DNA of 64,000 nucleotides from Brevundimonas sp. PAMC22021 (GTDB taxonomy: Bacteria; Pseudomonadota; Alphaproteobacteria; Caulobacterales; Caulobacteraceae): the NCBI RefSeq assembly GCF_019443405.1, contig NZ_CP080376.1:2851593-2915592 (forward strand), given 5' to 3'. Below are positions 8,726 through 16,874 of the stretch, piece after piece. Within the stretch, counting starts at the first letter, position 1; the number at the start of each line of letters is the position of its first letter. Both the position numbers and the translations under genes were made by a program. The notes beneath the pieces were generated by a model. The model did no database searches, was not told the DNA's origin, and was given only the letters and a program-made list of their open reading frames with translations.

Positions 8726-9129
8726 CGCCGCGAGAACACCGCCCGCGTCAGGCAGGCGAACACCAGCCGACCGCTTTCGTCCAGCAGGTCGTGCGAGGCG
8801 ATGACGATGCCCTTTTCGTCGCCGACCGGATCCTTGCCCATCACCGTCATGCGCCCGCGCAGCAGCTCGCCCGCCGGCGGATTGCGCATGAAGCGCAGGC
8901 CATCGACTGCCAGAACCTTGGACTGGGCCCAGCCCGCCGCCTTGTCCGCGAACAGCCGGCTCCAAAGCGCATAGACCATGGCGTCCGGCGCGCCATAGGC
9001 CGTGTCCCAACCCGGCGCGAACCGCTCCACAAAGACGTCCAGCGCCCCCTGATCGACCGCGCAGGCTCCCAGAGGCGCGACCTGACCGACGTCCAGGTCT
9101 TCGAAATGGGCCAGCAGGGGATCGCTCAT
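8722..9129 (-). CDS. MaoC/hotdog-fold protein, possibly non-catalytic
   Basis: 135 residues. The start LLAHFEDLDVGQVAPLGACA resembles the opening of MaoC-type acyl-CoA hydratases (FEDLxVGQ), and the later GRMTVMGKDPVGDEKGIV and LVFACLTRAVFSRR fit the remaining hotdog strands. In active MaoC enzymes the helix carries a D-x4-H motif; here the region reads RFAPGWDTAYGAPDA, so the catalytic pair is not evident. It could be a thioesterase-like or binding protein for a CoA ester. It follows the oxidoreductase gene by 13 bases and is probably co-transcribed with it. The start at 9129 gives the conserved N-terminus. Confidence 0.72.
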   Translation of the reverse strand: MSDPLLAHFEDLDVGQVAPLGACAVDQGALDVFVERFAPGWDTAYGAPDAMVYALWSRLFADKAAGWAQSKVLAVDGLRFMRNPPAGELLRGRMTVMGKDPVGDEKGIVIASHDLLDESGRLVFACLTRAVFSRR

Positions 9130-9142
9130 GCAGGTCGGGTCC

Positions 9143-10162
9143 TTAGGCCGGTTCGTCCGAGACGCGGACCAGCAGCTTGCCGTCATGGTCGCCGGTGAAC
9201 AAGCGGTTGAGCGAGTCCACCGCGCCTTCCAGGCCCTCGTCGACGTGGACCTTCCACTTCACCCGGCCGTCCGCAAGCCACGGGCCCATCTCCGTGACCA
9301 TCTCCCGGGCGCGGTGGGCGTAGTCCAGCACCAGAAAGCCCTGCACGTCGAGGCGATGGGTGATGATCCGGGCGAAGTTCGGCGACGGCGGGGCCTTGGT
9401 CGCATTGTAGGACGACACCAGCCCGCACACGGCCATGCGCCCGTGAACCTTCAACCGGTTGAACACGGCGATCATGATGTCGCCGCCGACGTTTTCGAAG
9501 TTCAGGTCGATCCCGTCCGGCGCCAGCCGGTCCAGCGCCTCGCCCACGTCCTCGTTCTTGTAGTCGACGGCGGCGTCGAAGCCGAGCTCCTCGGTCAGCC
9601 AGCGACACTTGTCTGGCCCGCCGGCGATGCCGATCACGCGCGCGCCGCGCTGCTTGGCCACCTGCCCGGCGATGGAGCCCACCGCGCCCGCGGCCGCCGA
9701 GATCACCAGCGTCTCGCCCGCCTGGACCTTCAGCACGTCGGTGATCCCGAAATAGGCCGTCAGCCCGGTCATGCCCAGAACCGACAGATTGGCCGTCAGC
9801 GGCAGGCCGGCCGCGCGGTGCACCGGCCGCAGCGCCTGTTCCGGCACAACGGCGTAGTCGGCCCAGCCGCCGGACAGCGGCGTCACCACATCGCCCGCCT
9901 TGAACCGGTCGGAGCGCGACTGCTCCACCACCCCCAGCGTCAGGCCGCGCATGACCTCGCCCAGCCCCACCGGCGGCAGATAGCCTTCGGCGTCGTTCAT
10001 CCAGGTGCGGTTGGTGGGATCCAGCGACAGATAGACGGTGCGCACCAGCACCTCGGACTCCTTCAGATCCGGGATCGGGCTCTCGACCAGCTCCAGATCA
10101 CCGGGCTGGACCATGCCGCGCGGTCGCTGGCGCAGCACCCACTGCCGATTGATCTTCGTCAT
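9143..10162 (-). CDS. NADP-dependent MDR-family oxidoreductase (enone reductase type)
   Basis: 339 residues of the zinc-free medium-chain dehydrogenase type, like prostaglandin reductase 2 and CurA: INRQWVLRQRPRGMVQPGDL, LSLDPTNRTWMND, the nucleotide-binding ISAAAGAVGSIAGQVAKQRG, and GIDLNFENVGGDIM. Such enzymes reduce the double bond of alpha,beta-unsaturated ketones with NADPH. The start at 10162 fits the family N-terminus; an open frame further upstream crosses a terminator hairpin and is not used. The MaoC-like gene follows after 13 bases. Confidence 0.9.
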   Translation of the reverse strand: MTKINRQWVLRQRPRGMVQPGDLELVESPIPDLKESEVLVRTVYLSLDPTNRTWMNDAEGYLPPVGLGEVMRGLTLGVVEQSRSDRFKAGDVVTPLSGGWADYAVVPEQALRPVHRAAGLPLTANLSVLGMTGLTAYFGITDVLKVQAGETLVISAAAGAVGSIAGQVAKQRGARVIGIAGGPDKCRWLTEELGFDAAVDYKNEDVGEALDRLAPDGIDLNFENVGGDIMIAVFNRLKVHGRMAVCGLVSSYNATKAPPSPNFARIITHRLDVQGFLVLDYAHRAREMVTEMGPWLADGRVKWKVHVDEGLEGAVDSLNRLFTGDHDGKLLVRVSDEPA

Positions 10163-10230
10163 CGTGTTCTCCGATCCGCTGGCTTCGATCTCATAGTGGC
10201 CAAGCCACGCCGATGGGTCGAGCCCGCGCA

Positions 10231-10263
10231 AAAAGAAAAGGCGGCCCGCCGGGGACCGCCTTT
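10231..10263 (-). terminator. Orphan intrinsic terminator on the minus strand
   Basis: An 8-bp stem (AAAGGCGG at 10237-10244 with CCGCCTTT at 10256-10263), extended inside by a CCC/GGG pairing with one bulged base. On the minus strand it is followed by a U-rich tract (TTTTCTTTTT). No minus-strand gene ends here; it lies 69 bases upstream of the oxidoreductase start. The 324 bases between 10163 and 10486 contain no gene I can support. Confidence 0.7.
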
Positions 10264-10486
10264 CAGTGGCATCATCGAGAATGAGGCGCGGAGGCGACAG
10301 GCCGGCAGAGCCAGCCTCGAGTCGGGGGGCGTCGCCGCCTCCGCCCACCATGAACGGCAAGCGCCGAACGCGGTTCCGTGTCCGACGAAGATTAATCAAG
10401 CCGACCGATCGTCGGTCTCCGGAACGGTGAAGCTCGAAGCCGCGTTGATACAGGTCTGCAAACAACCTTCAGGACGGATCGCGGCC

Positions 10487-10846
10487 ATGACTCACGAAGA
10501 CCCCCAGGTTCGAGCCTCCGCCCCTGTCGACGCCGCCCAGACGGCCGGCGCGCAGGATACTCGCCAGGGCCGCCCCGGCAGGCGCATCCTGTGGCTGCTG
10601 ATCGTCTCAGCGGGCGCCGCGGCCATCCTGCTGCTGGGCATGTGGTTCGTCAGCCAGAACGGCATGTCGCAGACCAACGCCAACGACGGTGGTCAGGTCG
10701 TGGACGCCCAGGCGTTCCAGGGCGACAGCCAGACCGCGCCGACAGCCGATGCGCCCACCACCTCGACAGGAGAGCCGACCACGCCCGCGACCGGTGAAGC
10801 CCCCAACGTCAACGCGCCCACGACCTCGGTCCAGCCCTCGAACTGA
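10487..10846 (+). CDS. Small single-pass membrane protein, Thr/Pro-rich
   Basis: 119 residues: a polar N-terminus of about 34 residues, one membrane helix (ILWLLIVSAGAAAILLLGMW), then a low-complexity Thr/Pro/Ala tail (PTADAPTTSTGEPTTPATGE). The tail is probably periplasmic. No domain recognised and no function proposed. AGGACGG lies about 10 bases upstream of the ATG. It is convergent with the zinc-ribbon gene to its right. Confidence 0.7.
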   Translation: MTHEDPQVRASAPVDAAQTAGAQDTRQGRPGRRILWLLIVSAGAAAILLLGMWFVSQNGMSQTNANDGGQVVDAQAFQGDSQTAPTADAPTTSTGEPTTPATGEAPNVNAPTTSVQPSN

Positions 10847-10873
10847 CCGGCGTCGATGCGGAAGCGCGCGGGG

Positions 10874-11239
10874 TCAGTCGAAGATGTCGAAGATGCTGTC
10901 GCGCTTCTTTTTCTTGTAGCCGTAGCGATGATCGTCCCCGTGACGGTGGTCGCGATCATCGCGATACCGCTCGTCCTTGTAGCGGCGATCGTCGTCGCGA
11001 TAGGCGCCGCCTCCCCAGGGCTGGGCCTGCGGCGGCGGCGCATAGCCGGGCTGCGGGGGCGGGGCGTGCGCGGCCGGGGCGCTGGCGCGACCCTCGTCCA
11101 TCGCCGCCTCCATCAGCTTTTCGAGCTCTCCCCGATCCAGCCAGACGCCACGGCATTTGGGGCACATGTCGAACTGAACGCCGGAGCGTTCCAGCGTCTG
11201 CATCGGGGCGTCGTCGTTGGGGCACATCAATAGGGGCAT
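10874..11239 (-). CDS. zf-TFIIB zinc-ribbon protein
   Basis: 121 residues. The N-terminal 45 residues form a TFIIB-type zinc ribbon with two CPxxC/CPxC pairs (MCPNDD, MCPKCRGVWLDRGELEKLM); the WLDxGELE segment is the family signature. A Pro/Gly linker and a highly charged Asp/Arg/Lys/His tail follow (RDDRDHRHGDDHRYGYKKKK), with a short hydrophobic end. The function of these small proteins is unknown; the tail suggests binding to nucleic acid or metal. Confidence 0.85.
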   Translation of the reverse strand: MPLLMCPNDDAPMQTLERSGVQFDMCPKCRGVWLDRGELEKLMEAAMDEGRASAPAAHAPPPQPGYAPPPQAQPWGGGAYRDDDRRYKDERYRDDRDHRHGDDHRYGYKKKKRDSIFDIFD

Positions 11240-11301
11240 GACACAAAGCTAGGCGCAGCCCGCGCCCGCGCAATGCGGCCGACCGCCGCAAGCGATCGGG
11301 C

Positions 11302-12498
11302 TCAGCAGGCCTGGCCGGCCGCCCACCCGGACGACCAGGCCCACTGGAAGTTATAGCCCCCCAACCAGCCGGTGATGTCCACCGCCTCGCCGATGAAGAA
11401 CAGGCCCGGCACGCTCTTCACCGCCATGGTGGTCTGGTCCAGCACGGCCGTGTCGATCCCGCCCAGCGTCACCTCGGCGGTGCGATAGCCCTCCGACCCG
11501 ACCGGCTTCACGGTCCAGCCGTTAACAGCCGCATCCAGCGCGCGCAGCCGCTTGTCCGACAACTCCGCCAGCTTGCCCGCCGCCCCTTCGCGCGCGGCGA
11601 CGCTCTCGGCCAGGCGGCGCGGGACGATCTGGGCCAGGGCCGTATGCACCGCCTGCTTGCCGTTCTCGTCCTTGGCCGTTTTCAGGCGGGCGAAGACATC
11701 CTGCCCCGGCGCCATGGCCAAGGTGATCGGATCGCCTTCCTTCCAATAGGAGCTGATCTGCAGGATCGCCGGCCCCGACAGACCCCGGTGGGTGAACAGC
11801 ATGGCCTCGGCGAACCGGCCTTCGCCCGCTTGGGCCACCGCATCGACCGCCACGCCCGCCAGCGGCTTCAACTGCTCCAGCAGCCCCGCCTCGAACGTCA
11901 GCGGCACCAGCGCCGGCCGCGTATCGGTGACCCGCAGCCCGAACTGGCGCGCCACCTCATAGGCCCAGCCGGTCGCCCCCATCTTGGGGATCGACTTGCC
12001 GCCCGTGGCGATCACCACCGATGGCGCGCGCACCACCGATCCGTCCGACAACCGCGCCTCGAACCCCTCGCCGGTCCGCTCCAGCCTGTCGATCAAGACG
12101 CCGAGCTTCATCTCGACGCCGCCCGCCCGCATGTCGTCCATCAGCATACGGACGATCTGCTTGGCGCTTTCGTCGCAGAACAGCTGACCCAGCGTCTTCT
12201 CGTGCCACGCGATTCCCGCCCGATCCACGCGACGCACGAAGTCGCCTTGGGTGTAGCGCCTCAACGCCGAGGTCGAGAAGCGCGGGTTCTCGCCCAGGAA
12301 GTTGGCCGGACTCGTCCCCGTATTGGTGAAGTTGCAGCGCCCGCCGCCCGAGATGCGGATCTTCTCGCCCGGCGCCCGCGCGTGATCGACCACCAGCACC
12401 CGCCGCCCGCGCCGACCCGCCTCGCCCGCACACATCATCCCGGCCGCACCGGCCCCGACGATCAGGACATCAAGGGCGTTCGCCGATCTGGCGCTCAA
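11302..12498 (-). CDS. HI0933-family flavoprotein (aminoacetone oxidase type)
   Basis: 398 residues of the NAD(P)/FAD-dependent HI0933/YhiN family. The Rossmann motif IVGAGAAGMMCAGEAGRRG is followed by the family signature ISGGGRCNFTNT, and the C-terminus has GEAVDITGWLGGYNFQWAWS, which closes over FAD. Annotated members are called aminoacetone oxidases or BaiN reductases, but the physiological substrate is uncertain. The start overlaps the polA stop by four bases (ATGA), so it is translated with polA. Confidence 0.9.
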   Translation of the reverse strand: MSARSANALDVLIVGAGAAGMMCAGEAGRRGRRVLVVDHARAPGEKIRISGGGRCNFTNTGTSPANFLGENPRFSTSALRRYTQGDFVRRVDRAGIAWHEKTLGQLFCDESAKQIVRMLMDDMRAGGVEMKLGVLIDRLERTGEGFEARLSDGSVVRAPSVVIATGGKSIPKMGATGWAYEVARQFGLRVTDTRPALVPLTFEAGLLEQLKPLAGVAVDAVAQAGEGRFAEAMLFTHRGLSGPAILQISSYWKEGDPITLAMAPGQDVFARLKTAKDENGKQAVHTALAQIVPRRLAESVAAREGAAGKLAELSDKRLRALDAAVNGWTVKPVGSEGYRTAEVTLGGIDTAVLDQTTMAVKSVPGLFFIGEAVDITGWLGGYNFQWAWSSGWAAGQAC

Positions 12499-15407
12499 TG
12501 CGCCTCGTCCCAGTTGGCGGCGGCGCGGGCCTCGACCACCAGGGGCACGCTGAGCGCGGCGGCGGGTTCGGCGGCGCCTTCCATGACCCGGCGCACCAGG
12601 GCGATGGCCGTGTCCGCCTCCGCTTCCGGAGCCTCGAACACCAGTTCGTCGTGGACCTGCAGCAGCATTCGGGTCTTCAGGCCCCCCGCCTCCAGCGCCC
12701 CTGGCATGCGGATCATGGCGCGGCGGATGATGTCGGCCGCCGCCCCCTGAATGGGAGCGTTGATCGCCGCGCGCTCGCCAAAGCTGCGCTCGGCCGCCGA
12801 CTTGGCGCCGATCGCCGGAATGTGGATCTTGCGCCCGAACAGGGTGGAGACGAAGCCGGTCTGCTTCACCTCCGCCTTGGTCTTGTCCATGTAGGCGCGG
12901 ATGCCGGGGAACCGCTCGAAATAGGTCTTGATGTAGGCTCCGGCCTCGCCCTGATCGATGCCCAGCTGGTTGGACAGCCCAAAGGCCGAGATGCCGTAGA
13001 CGATGCCGAAGTTGATGGCCTTGGCCCGCCGGCGGGTCTCCGGGTCCATCTGCTCGACCGGCACGCCGAACATCTCGGACGCGGTGGCCGTGTGGATGTC
13101 GATGCCGGCCTTGAAGGCCCGCTTCAGCTCGGGGATGTCGCCGATGTGGGCCAAGAGCCGCAGTTCGATCTGCGAATAGTCGGCCGAGATCAGCACATGG
13201 CCGGGCGCGGCGATAAAGGCCTGGCGAATCTGGCGACCGATCTCGTTCCTGATCGGGATGTTCTGCAGGTTCGGTTCGGACGAGGACAGCCGCCCGGTCG
13301 TGGTCGCCGCCAGCTGATAGGAGGTGTGCACCCGGTCCGTGTTCGGATCAGCCGCCGCCGACAGGGCGTCGGTATAGGTGTTCTTCAGCTTGGAGAGTTG
13401 GCGCCACTCCAGGATGGCGCGCGGCAGGTCGTGGCTCAGCGCCAGTTCGTCCAGCACGCTGGCGTCGGTGCCCCACTGGCCCGAGGCCGTCTTCTTGCCG
13501 CCCGGCAGGTTCAGTTCCCCAAACAGGATTTCGCCGATCTGGCGCGGCGAGCCGATGTTGAAGGGTCGGCCGGCCAGCTCGTGCGCCTTGCCTTCCAGCT
13601 CGGCCATCCGCAGGCCGAACTCGCTCGACAGGGACTTCAGCCGTTCCGGATCGATGCGGACGCCGGCCAGTTCCATGTCGGCGAGCACCGCCGGCAATCC
13701 GCGCTCCAGCGTCTCATAGACGGTGGACAGCCCCTGCTCGGCCAGCCGGGGTTTGAGGATGTTGTAGAGCCGCAGCGTCACGTCCGCGTCTTCGGCGGCG
13801 TAGCAGGTCGCCGGCTTCAGCTCGACGTGCTTGAAGCTCTTTTGCGACTTTCCGGTCCCCGCCACCGACTTGAAGGTGATCGGCGTGTGACCGAGGTGGA
13901 GGCGCGCCAGCTCGTCCATGCCGTGCCCGTGCAGCCCGCCCTCCAGCACATAGGAGATCAGCATGGTGTCCTCGACCGGCGAGACGCGGATGCCTCGCCG
14001 CGCCATCACCGCCATGTCGTATTTGATGTTCTGCCCGACCTTGAGGACGCTGGGGTCCTCCAGCAGCGTCTTCAGCCGCGCCAGAACCGTGGGCTTGTGC
14101 AGCTGGTTCAGCGGCTCGCGCGATGCATCCTCCCCGCCGCCGAAGTCCAGCCCGCCGCCTTCGACCGGCGGATGCTCGTGCGTCAGCGGAATGTAGCAGG
14201 CGTCGTTCGGCCCCAGCGCCAGGGACACGCCGCACAGTCCGGCGTGCGTCGCCGAAAGCTTGTCCGTCTCGGTGTCGAACCCCACCACGCCGGCCTCAAG
14301 GGCGCGCTCGATCCAGCGATCCAGATCGGCCAAGTCGCGGATGCAGTGGTAGGCGTCGGTATCGACCGTCTGCGCCTCCACCTCTGCGGGCTCGGCCGGG
14401 GCGTAGCGCGGCGTCAGCACCGGCGCGCTCGGCTGGCGCGTGAAGGCCGAGCCCTCCTTGGGCGGCGCCTTTCCGTCACCGACGCGACGCTGCAGCCCGC
14501 GGAACTCCATCCGCTCCAGGAAGTCGCTGAGCGTCGCCGGATCGGGATCGCGCACGGCGAAGTCCTCGATGGCTTCCGGCGCCGGCGCATCGCACGTCAG
14601 CCGGACCAGTTCGCGGCTGAGGCGGATTTGATCCGCGTACTGAACAAGAGTGTCGCGACGTTTCGGCTGCTTGATCTCACTGGCCCGCTCCAGCAGCGTG
14701 TCGAGGTCGCCAAACTGGTCCAGCAGCTGCGCCGCCGTCTTTGGCCCGATGCCCGGCGCGCCCGGCACATTGTCGACGCTGTCGCCGATCAGGGCCTGCA
14801 GATCGACCATCTTCTCCGGCCCCACGCCGAACTTCTCGATGACCTCGGGCTCGGCCAGGCGGCGGTCCTTCATCGGGTCCCACATGACCACGCCGCGCCC
14901 GATCAGCTGCATCAGGTCCTTGTCGGACGAGACGATCACCGCCTCGCCTCCCATGTCGCGCGCCTTGCAGGCATAGGTGGCGATCAGGTCGTCGGCCTCG
15001 TAGCCGGGCAGTTCGACGCAGTGGACGCCGAACGCCGCCGTCGCCTCGCGCACCAGCGGAAACTGCGGCGCCAAATCCTCCGGCGCGGGCGGACGGTGCG
15101 CCTTGTACTGGTCGTACAGCTCGTTCCTGAACGTCTTTTCCGAATGGTCGAAGATGGCCACCAGGTGGGTCGGCCCGTCCTCGCCCTTCATGTCGCGCAA
15201 CAGCTTCCACAGCATGTTGCAGTAGCCCTGCACCGCCCCGACCGGCAGGCCGTCCGATTTGCGCGTCAGCGGCGGCAGGGCGTGATAGGCGCGGAAGATG
15301 TAGGCCGAGGCGTCGATCATCCACAGCCTCAGCGCCGGCCCGTCCTGGGTCAGCGGGCGGTCGGTCTCAGGCAGTGCATCTGCGGCTTCGGCGGGGGCGT
15401 CGGTCAT
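12495..15407 (-). CDS. polA: DNA polymerase I
   Basis: 970 residues with all three domains. The 5' nuclease domain spans about residues 25-310 (DASAYIFRAYHAL, GYEADDLIATYA, DSVDNVPGAPGIGPKTA). The 3'-5' exonuclease keeps its acidic residues (VGFDTETDKLS; YAAEDADVTLRLY). The polymerase domain has SADYSQIELRLLAHI and the C-terminal QVHDELVFEAPE. It fills gaps and removes primers in replication and repair. ATG 15407 is used; an ATG four codons upstream at 15419 is equally possible. The flavoprotein gene is coupled downstream. Confidence 0.97.
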   Translation of the reverse strand: MTDAPAEAADALPETDRPLTQDGPALRLWMIDASAYIFRAYHALPPLTRKSDGLPVGAVQGYCNMLWKLLRDMKGEDGPTHLVAIFDHSEKTFRNELYDQYKAHRPPAPEDLAPQFPLVREATAAFGVHCVELPGYEADDLIATYACKARDMGGEAVIVSSDKDLMQLIGRGVVMWDPMKDRRLAEPEVIEKFGVGPEKMVDLQALIGDSVDNVPGAPGIGPKTAAQLLDQFGDLDTLLERASEIKQPKRRDTLVQYADQIRLSRELVRLTCDAPAPEAIEDFAVRDPDPATLSDFLERMEFRGLQRRVGDGKAPPKEGSAFTRQPSAPVLTPRYAPAEPAEVEAQTVDTDAYHCIRDLADLDRWIERALEAGVVGFDTETDKLSATHAGLCGVSLALGPNDACYIPLTHEHPPVEGGGLDFGGGEDASREPLNQLHKPTVLARLKTLLEDPSVLKVGQNIKYDMAVMARRGIRVSPVEDTMLISYVLEGGLHGHGMDELARLHLGHTPITFKSVAGTGKSQKSFKHVELKPATCYAAEDADVTLRLYNILKPRLAEQGLSTVYETLERGLPAVLADMELAGVRIDPERLKSLSSEFGLRMAELEGKAHELAGRPFNIGSPRQIGEILFGELNLPGGKKTASGQWGTDASVLDELALSHDLPRAILEWRQLSKLKNTYTDALSAAADPNTDRVHTSYQLAATTTGRLSSSEPNLQNIPIRNEIGRQIRQAFIAAPGHVLISADYSQIELRLLAHIGDIPELKRAFKAGIDIHTATASEMFGVPVEQMDPETRRRAKAINFGIVYGISAFGLSNQLGIDQGEAGAYIKTYFERFPGIRAYMDKTKAEVKQTGFVSTLFGRKIHIPAIGAKSAAERSFGERAAINAPIQGAAADIIRRAMIRMPGALEAGGLKTRMLLQVHDELVFEAPEAEADTAIALVRRVMEGAAEPAAALSVPLVVEARAAANWDEAH

Positions 15408-15453
15408 GCGCCGCAACATAGGGGCGGACGGCGCGTCCGTCAGCCGTTTCCGA

Positions 15454-16068
15454 TCAGAAGGCGGTCCAGCTCTGCCCCGGATCGCGCTCGCCGGGCTGGG
15501 CCTGCTGCTGGCCCCAGTTGATCACCATCAGCACCTGGTGGCTGCGGATGCGATAGCGGCCGATCATCGGCGTCACCGCGCCCAGCGGCGAACCGGTCTG
15601 GGCGTCGTAAAGGAAGCCCGAGAACTCGGCCACGCCGACCCGGTCGCGCTGGCTGTAGACCGACAGCTCGGGCACCGAAACGAAGTTCCATTCCTCGATC
15701 GGGATGCGCATGGCCGGAATGCCGACGACCCGCCGCATCTGCTCCAGCGACAGGGCGCCGGCCCGGACCTCGAAGATCACGCTGGCGGTGTTGCGATCGC
15801 GCGCCAGCGCATAGCCGGCCTCCGACAGCGCCGCCCGGATCGAACCCACGGCGTAGCGCGCGCTTTCGGCCTGGAAATAGGTGTCGTCCACGAAGATGCG
15901 CGATCCCACCGGGATCGGCAGCACCAGCCCCTCCACCGCCATGTCGGCGGCGCGCGACACCAGCAGCTGCTCGGTCGCCGTGCGGCCCGGATTGGTCTCG
16001 GTGGTCGAGGCGCAGGCGGACAGCACGCCCGCCAGCATCAGCGTCAGGACGACGCCGAGGCGTGTCAT
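15454..16068 (-). CDS. Putative lipoprotein of unknown function
   Basis: 204 residues with a lipoprotein signal peptide ending LAGVLSACAS, so Cys 20 or so is lipidated. The mature part (GSRIFVDDTYFQAESARYAV, IGRYRIRSHQVLMVINWG) resembles a family of alphaproteobacterial outer-membrane-associated lipoproteins without assigned role. The start codon shares one base with the stop of gloA (TGATG), a sign of coupled translation. It lies 34 bases before the 3' side of polA's upstream region. I propose no function. Confidence 0.8.
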   Translation of the reverse strand: MTRLGVVLTLMLAGVLSACASTTETNPGRTATEQLLVSRAADMAVEGLVLPIPVGSRIFVDDTYFQAESARYAVGSIRAALSEAGYALARDRNTASVIFEVRAGALSLEQMRRVVGIPAMRIPIEEWNFVSVPELSVYSQRDRVGVAEFSGFLYDAQTGSPLGAVTPMIGRYRIRSHQVLMVINWGQQQAQPGERDPGQSWTAF

Positions 16069-16511
16069 CACCAGCTGCCCGTGTTCGGCATGGAGGCCCA
16101 CGGCTCGGCCGGGGCGAGCGGCCGGCCCTCTTGCAGCAGTTCGATGGAGATGCCGTCCGGCGAGCGCACGAACGCCATGTTGCCGTCGCGCGGCGGCCGG
16201 TTCACCACCACGCCGGCGTCCATGAACCGCTGGCAGGCGGCGTAGATGTCGTCGACCTTGTAGGCCAGGTGGCCGAAGTTGCGGCCGCCCTGATAATCCT
16301 CGGCGTCCCAGTTGTAGGTCAGCTCGACCTCCGGCGCGCGCTCGGCCGCCGACTGCTCCAGGTTCCTGGGCGCCGTCAGGAACACCAGGGTGTAGCGTCC
16401 AGCCTCGTTCTCGGTGCGCCGCACCTCCTGCAGACCCAAGAGGTCGCAATAGAAGCGCAAGGACGCGTCCAGGTCCTTCACGCGCACCATGGTGTGAAGA
16501 TAACGCATCAC
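16068..16511 (-). CDS. gloA: Lactoylglutathione lyase (glyoxalase I)
   Basis: 147 residues. Converts the hemithioacetal of methylglyoxal and glutathione to S-lactoylglutathione. It has the vicinal oxygen chelate repeats and expected metal ligands: His in LHTMVRVKDLDASLRFY, Glu in PEVELTYNWD, His in NFGHLAYKVDDIY and Glu in GISIELLQ. KVDDIYAACQRFMDAGV is typical of GloA. The gene is followed with one-base overlap by the lipoprotein gene. Confidence 0.95.
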   Translation of the reverse strand: MMRYLHTMVRVKDLDASLRFYCDLLGLQEVRRTENEAGRYTLVFLTAPRNLEQSAAERAPEVELTYNWDAEDYQGGRNFGHLAYKVDDIYAACQRFMDAGVVVNRPPRDGNMAFVRSPDGISIELLQEGRPLAPAEPWASMPNTGSW

Positions 16512-16530
16512 GAGAACTCCGAAAAAAGGA

Positions 16531-16770
16531 TCAGTGCGCCTCGGACCCGCGCACGGCCGGGCTCAGATACTCGTTCTCGTCGCGCGGATGATCCGACAGC
16601 TTGAAGCGGCGGTCGCAGTAGCCGCATTCGGCCCAATCGTGCTTGCCCATGTCGAGGTACACGAGCGGATGGCCCAGCGCCCCGCCGCCGCCGTCGCAGG
16701 CCACGCGCTTGGTCGAGACCACGATCTCTTCGGGCGGCGGGATGATCGCATCCGGGTGGCGAGGCGGCAT
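16531..16770 (-). CDS. zf-CHCC zinc-finger protein
   Basis: 79 residues. The CHCC zinc finger is complete: Cys in KRVACDGGGGALGHPLVYLD (with the His) and CxxC in WAECGYCDRRFKL. It is related to the zinc-binding domain of complex I subunit NDUFS6 and is common as a free-standing small protein in alphaproteobacteria. Role not established; an accessory role in respiratory complex I is possible. ATG 16770 is chosen; a longer frame reaching 16851 adds an Arg/Pro-rich stretch without family similarity. It lies 19 bases upstream of gloA. Confidence 0.85.
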   Translation of the reverse strand: MPPRHPDAIIPPPEEIVVSTKRVACDGGGGALGHPLVYLDMGKHDWAECGYCDRRFKLSDHPRDENEYLSPAVRGSEAH

Positions 16771-16874
16771 TTGAGGCTGGGACCTTGGCGGGAGGAGGTG
16801 CGGCGCATACCTATGCGGCCCGCCCGGCGGCGTCAAACGTGGCCGCAGCACTTCCGCGAGAGCCCCGAGACCCG

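Noticed and set aside
10350..10430. 26-codon Arg-rich plus-strand frame (MNGKRRTRFRVRRRLIKPTD)
   Set aside because: No Shine-Dalgarno and no sign of conservation; it lies in the gap with the orphan terminator, and could be chance.
12498..15521. Very long open frame (about 1000 codons) antisense to polA
   Set aside because: polA on the other strand has complete motifs; long antisense frames are expected in GC-rich coding DNA, and the translation is His/Arg/Gln-rich without any domain.
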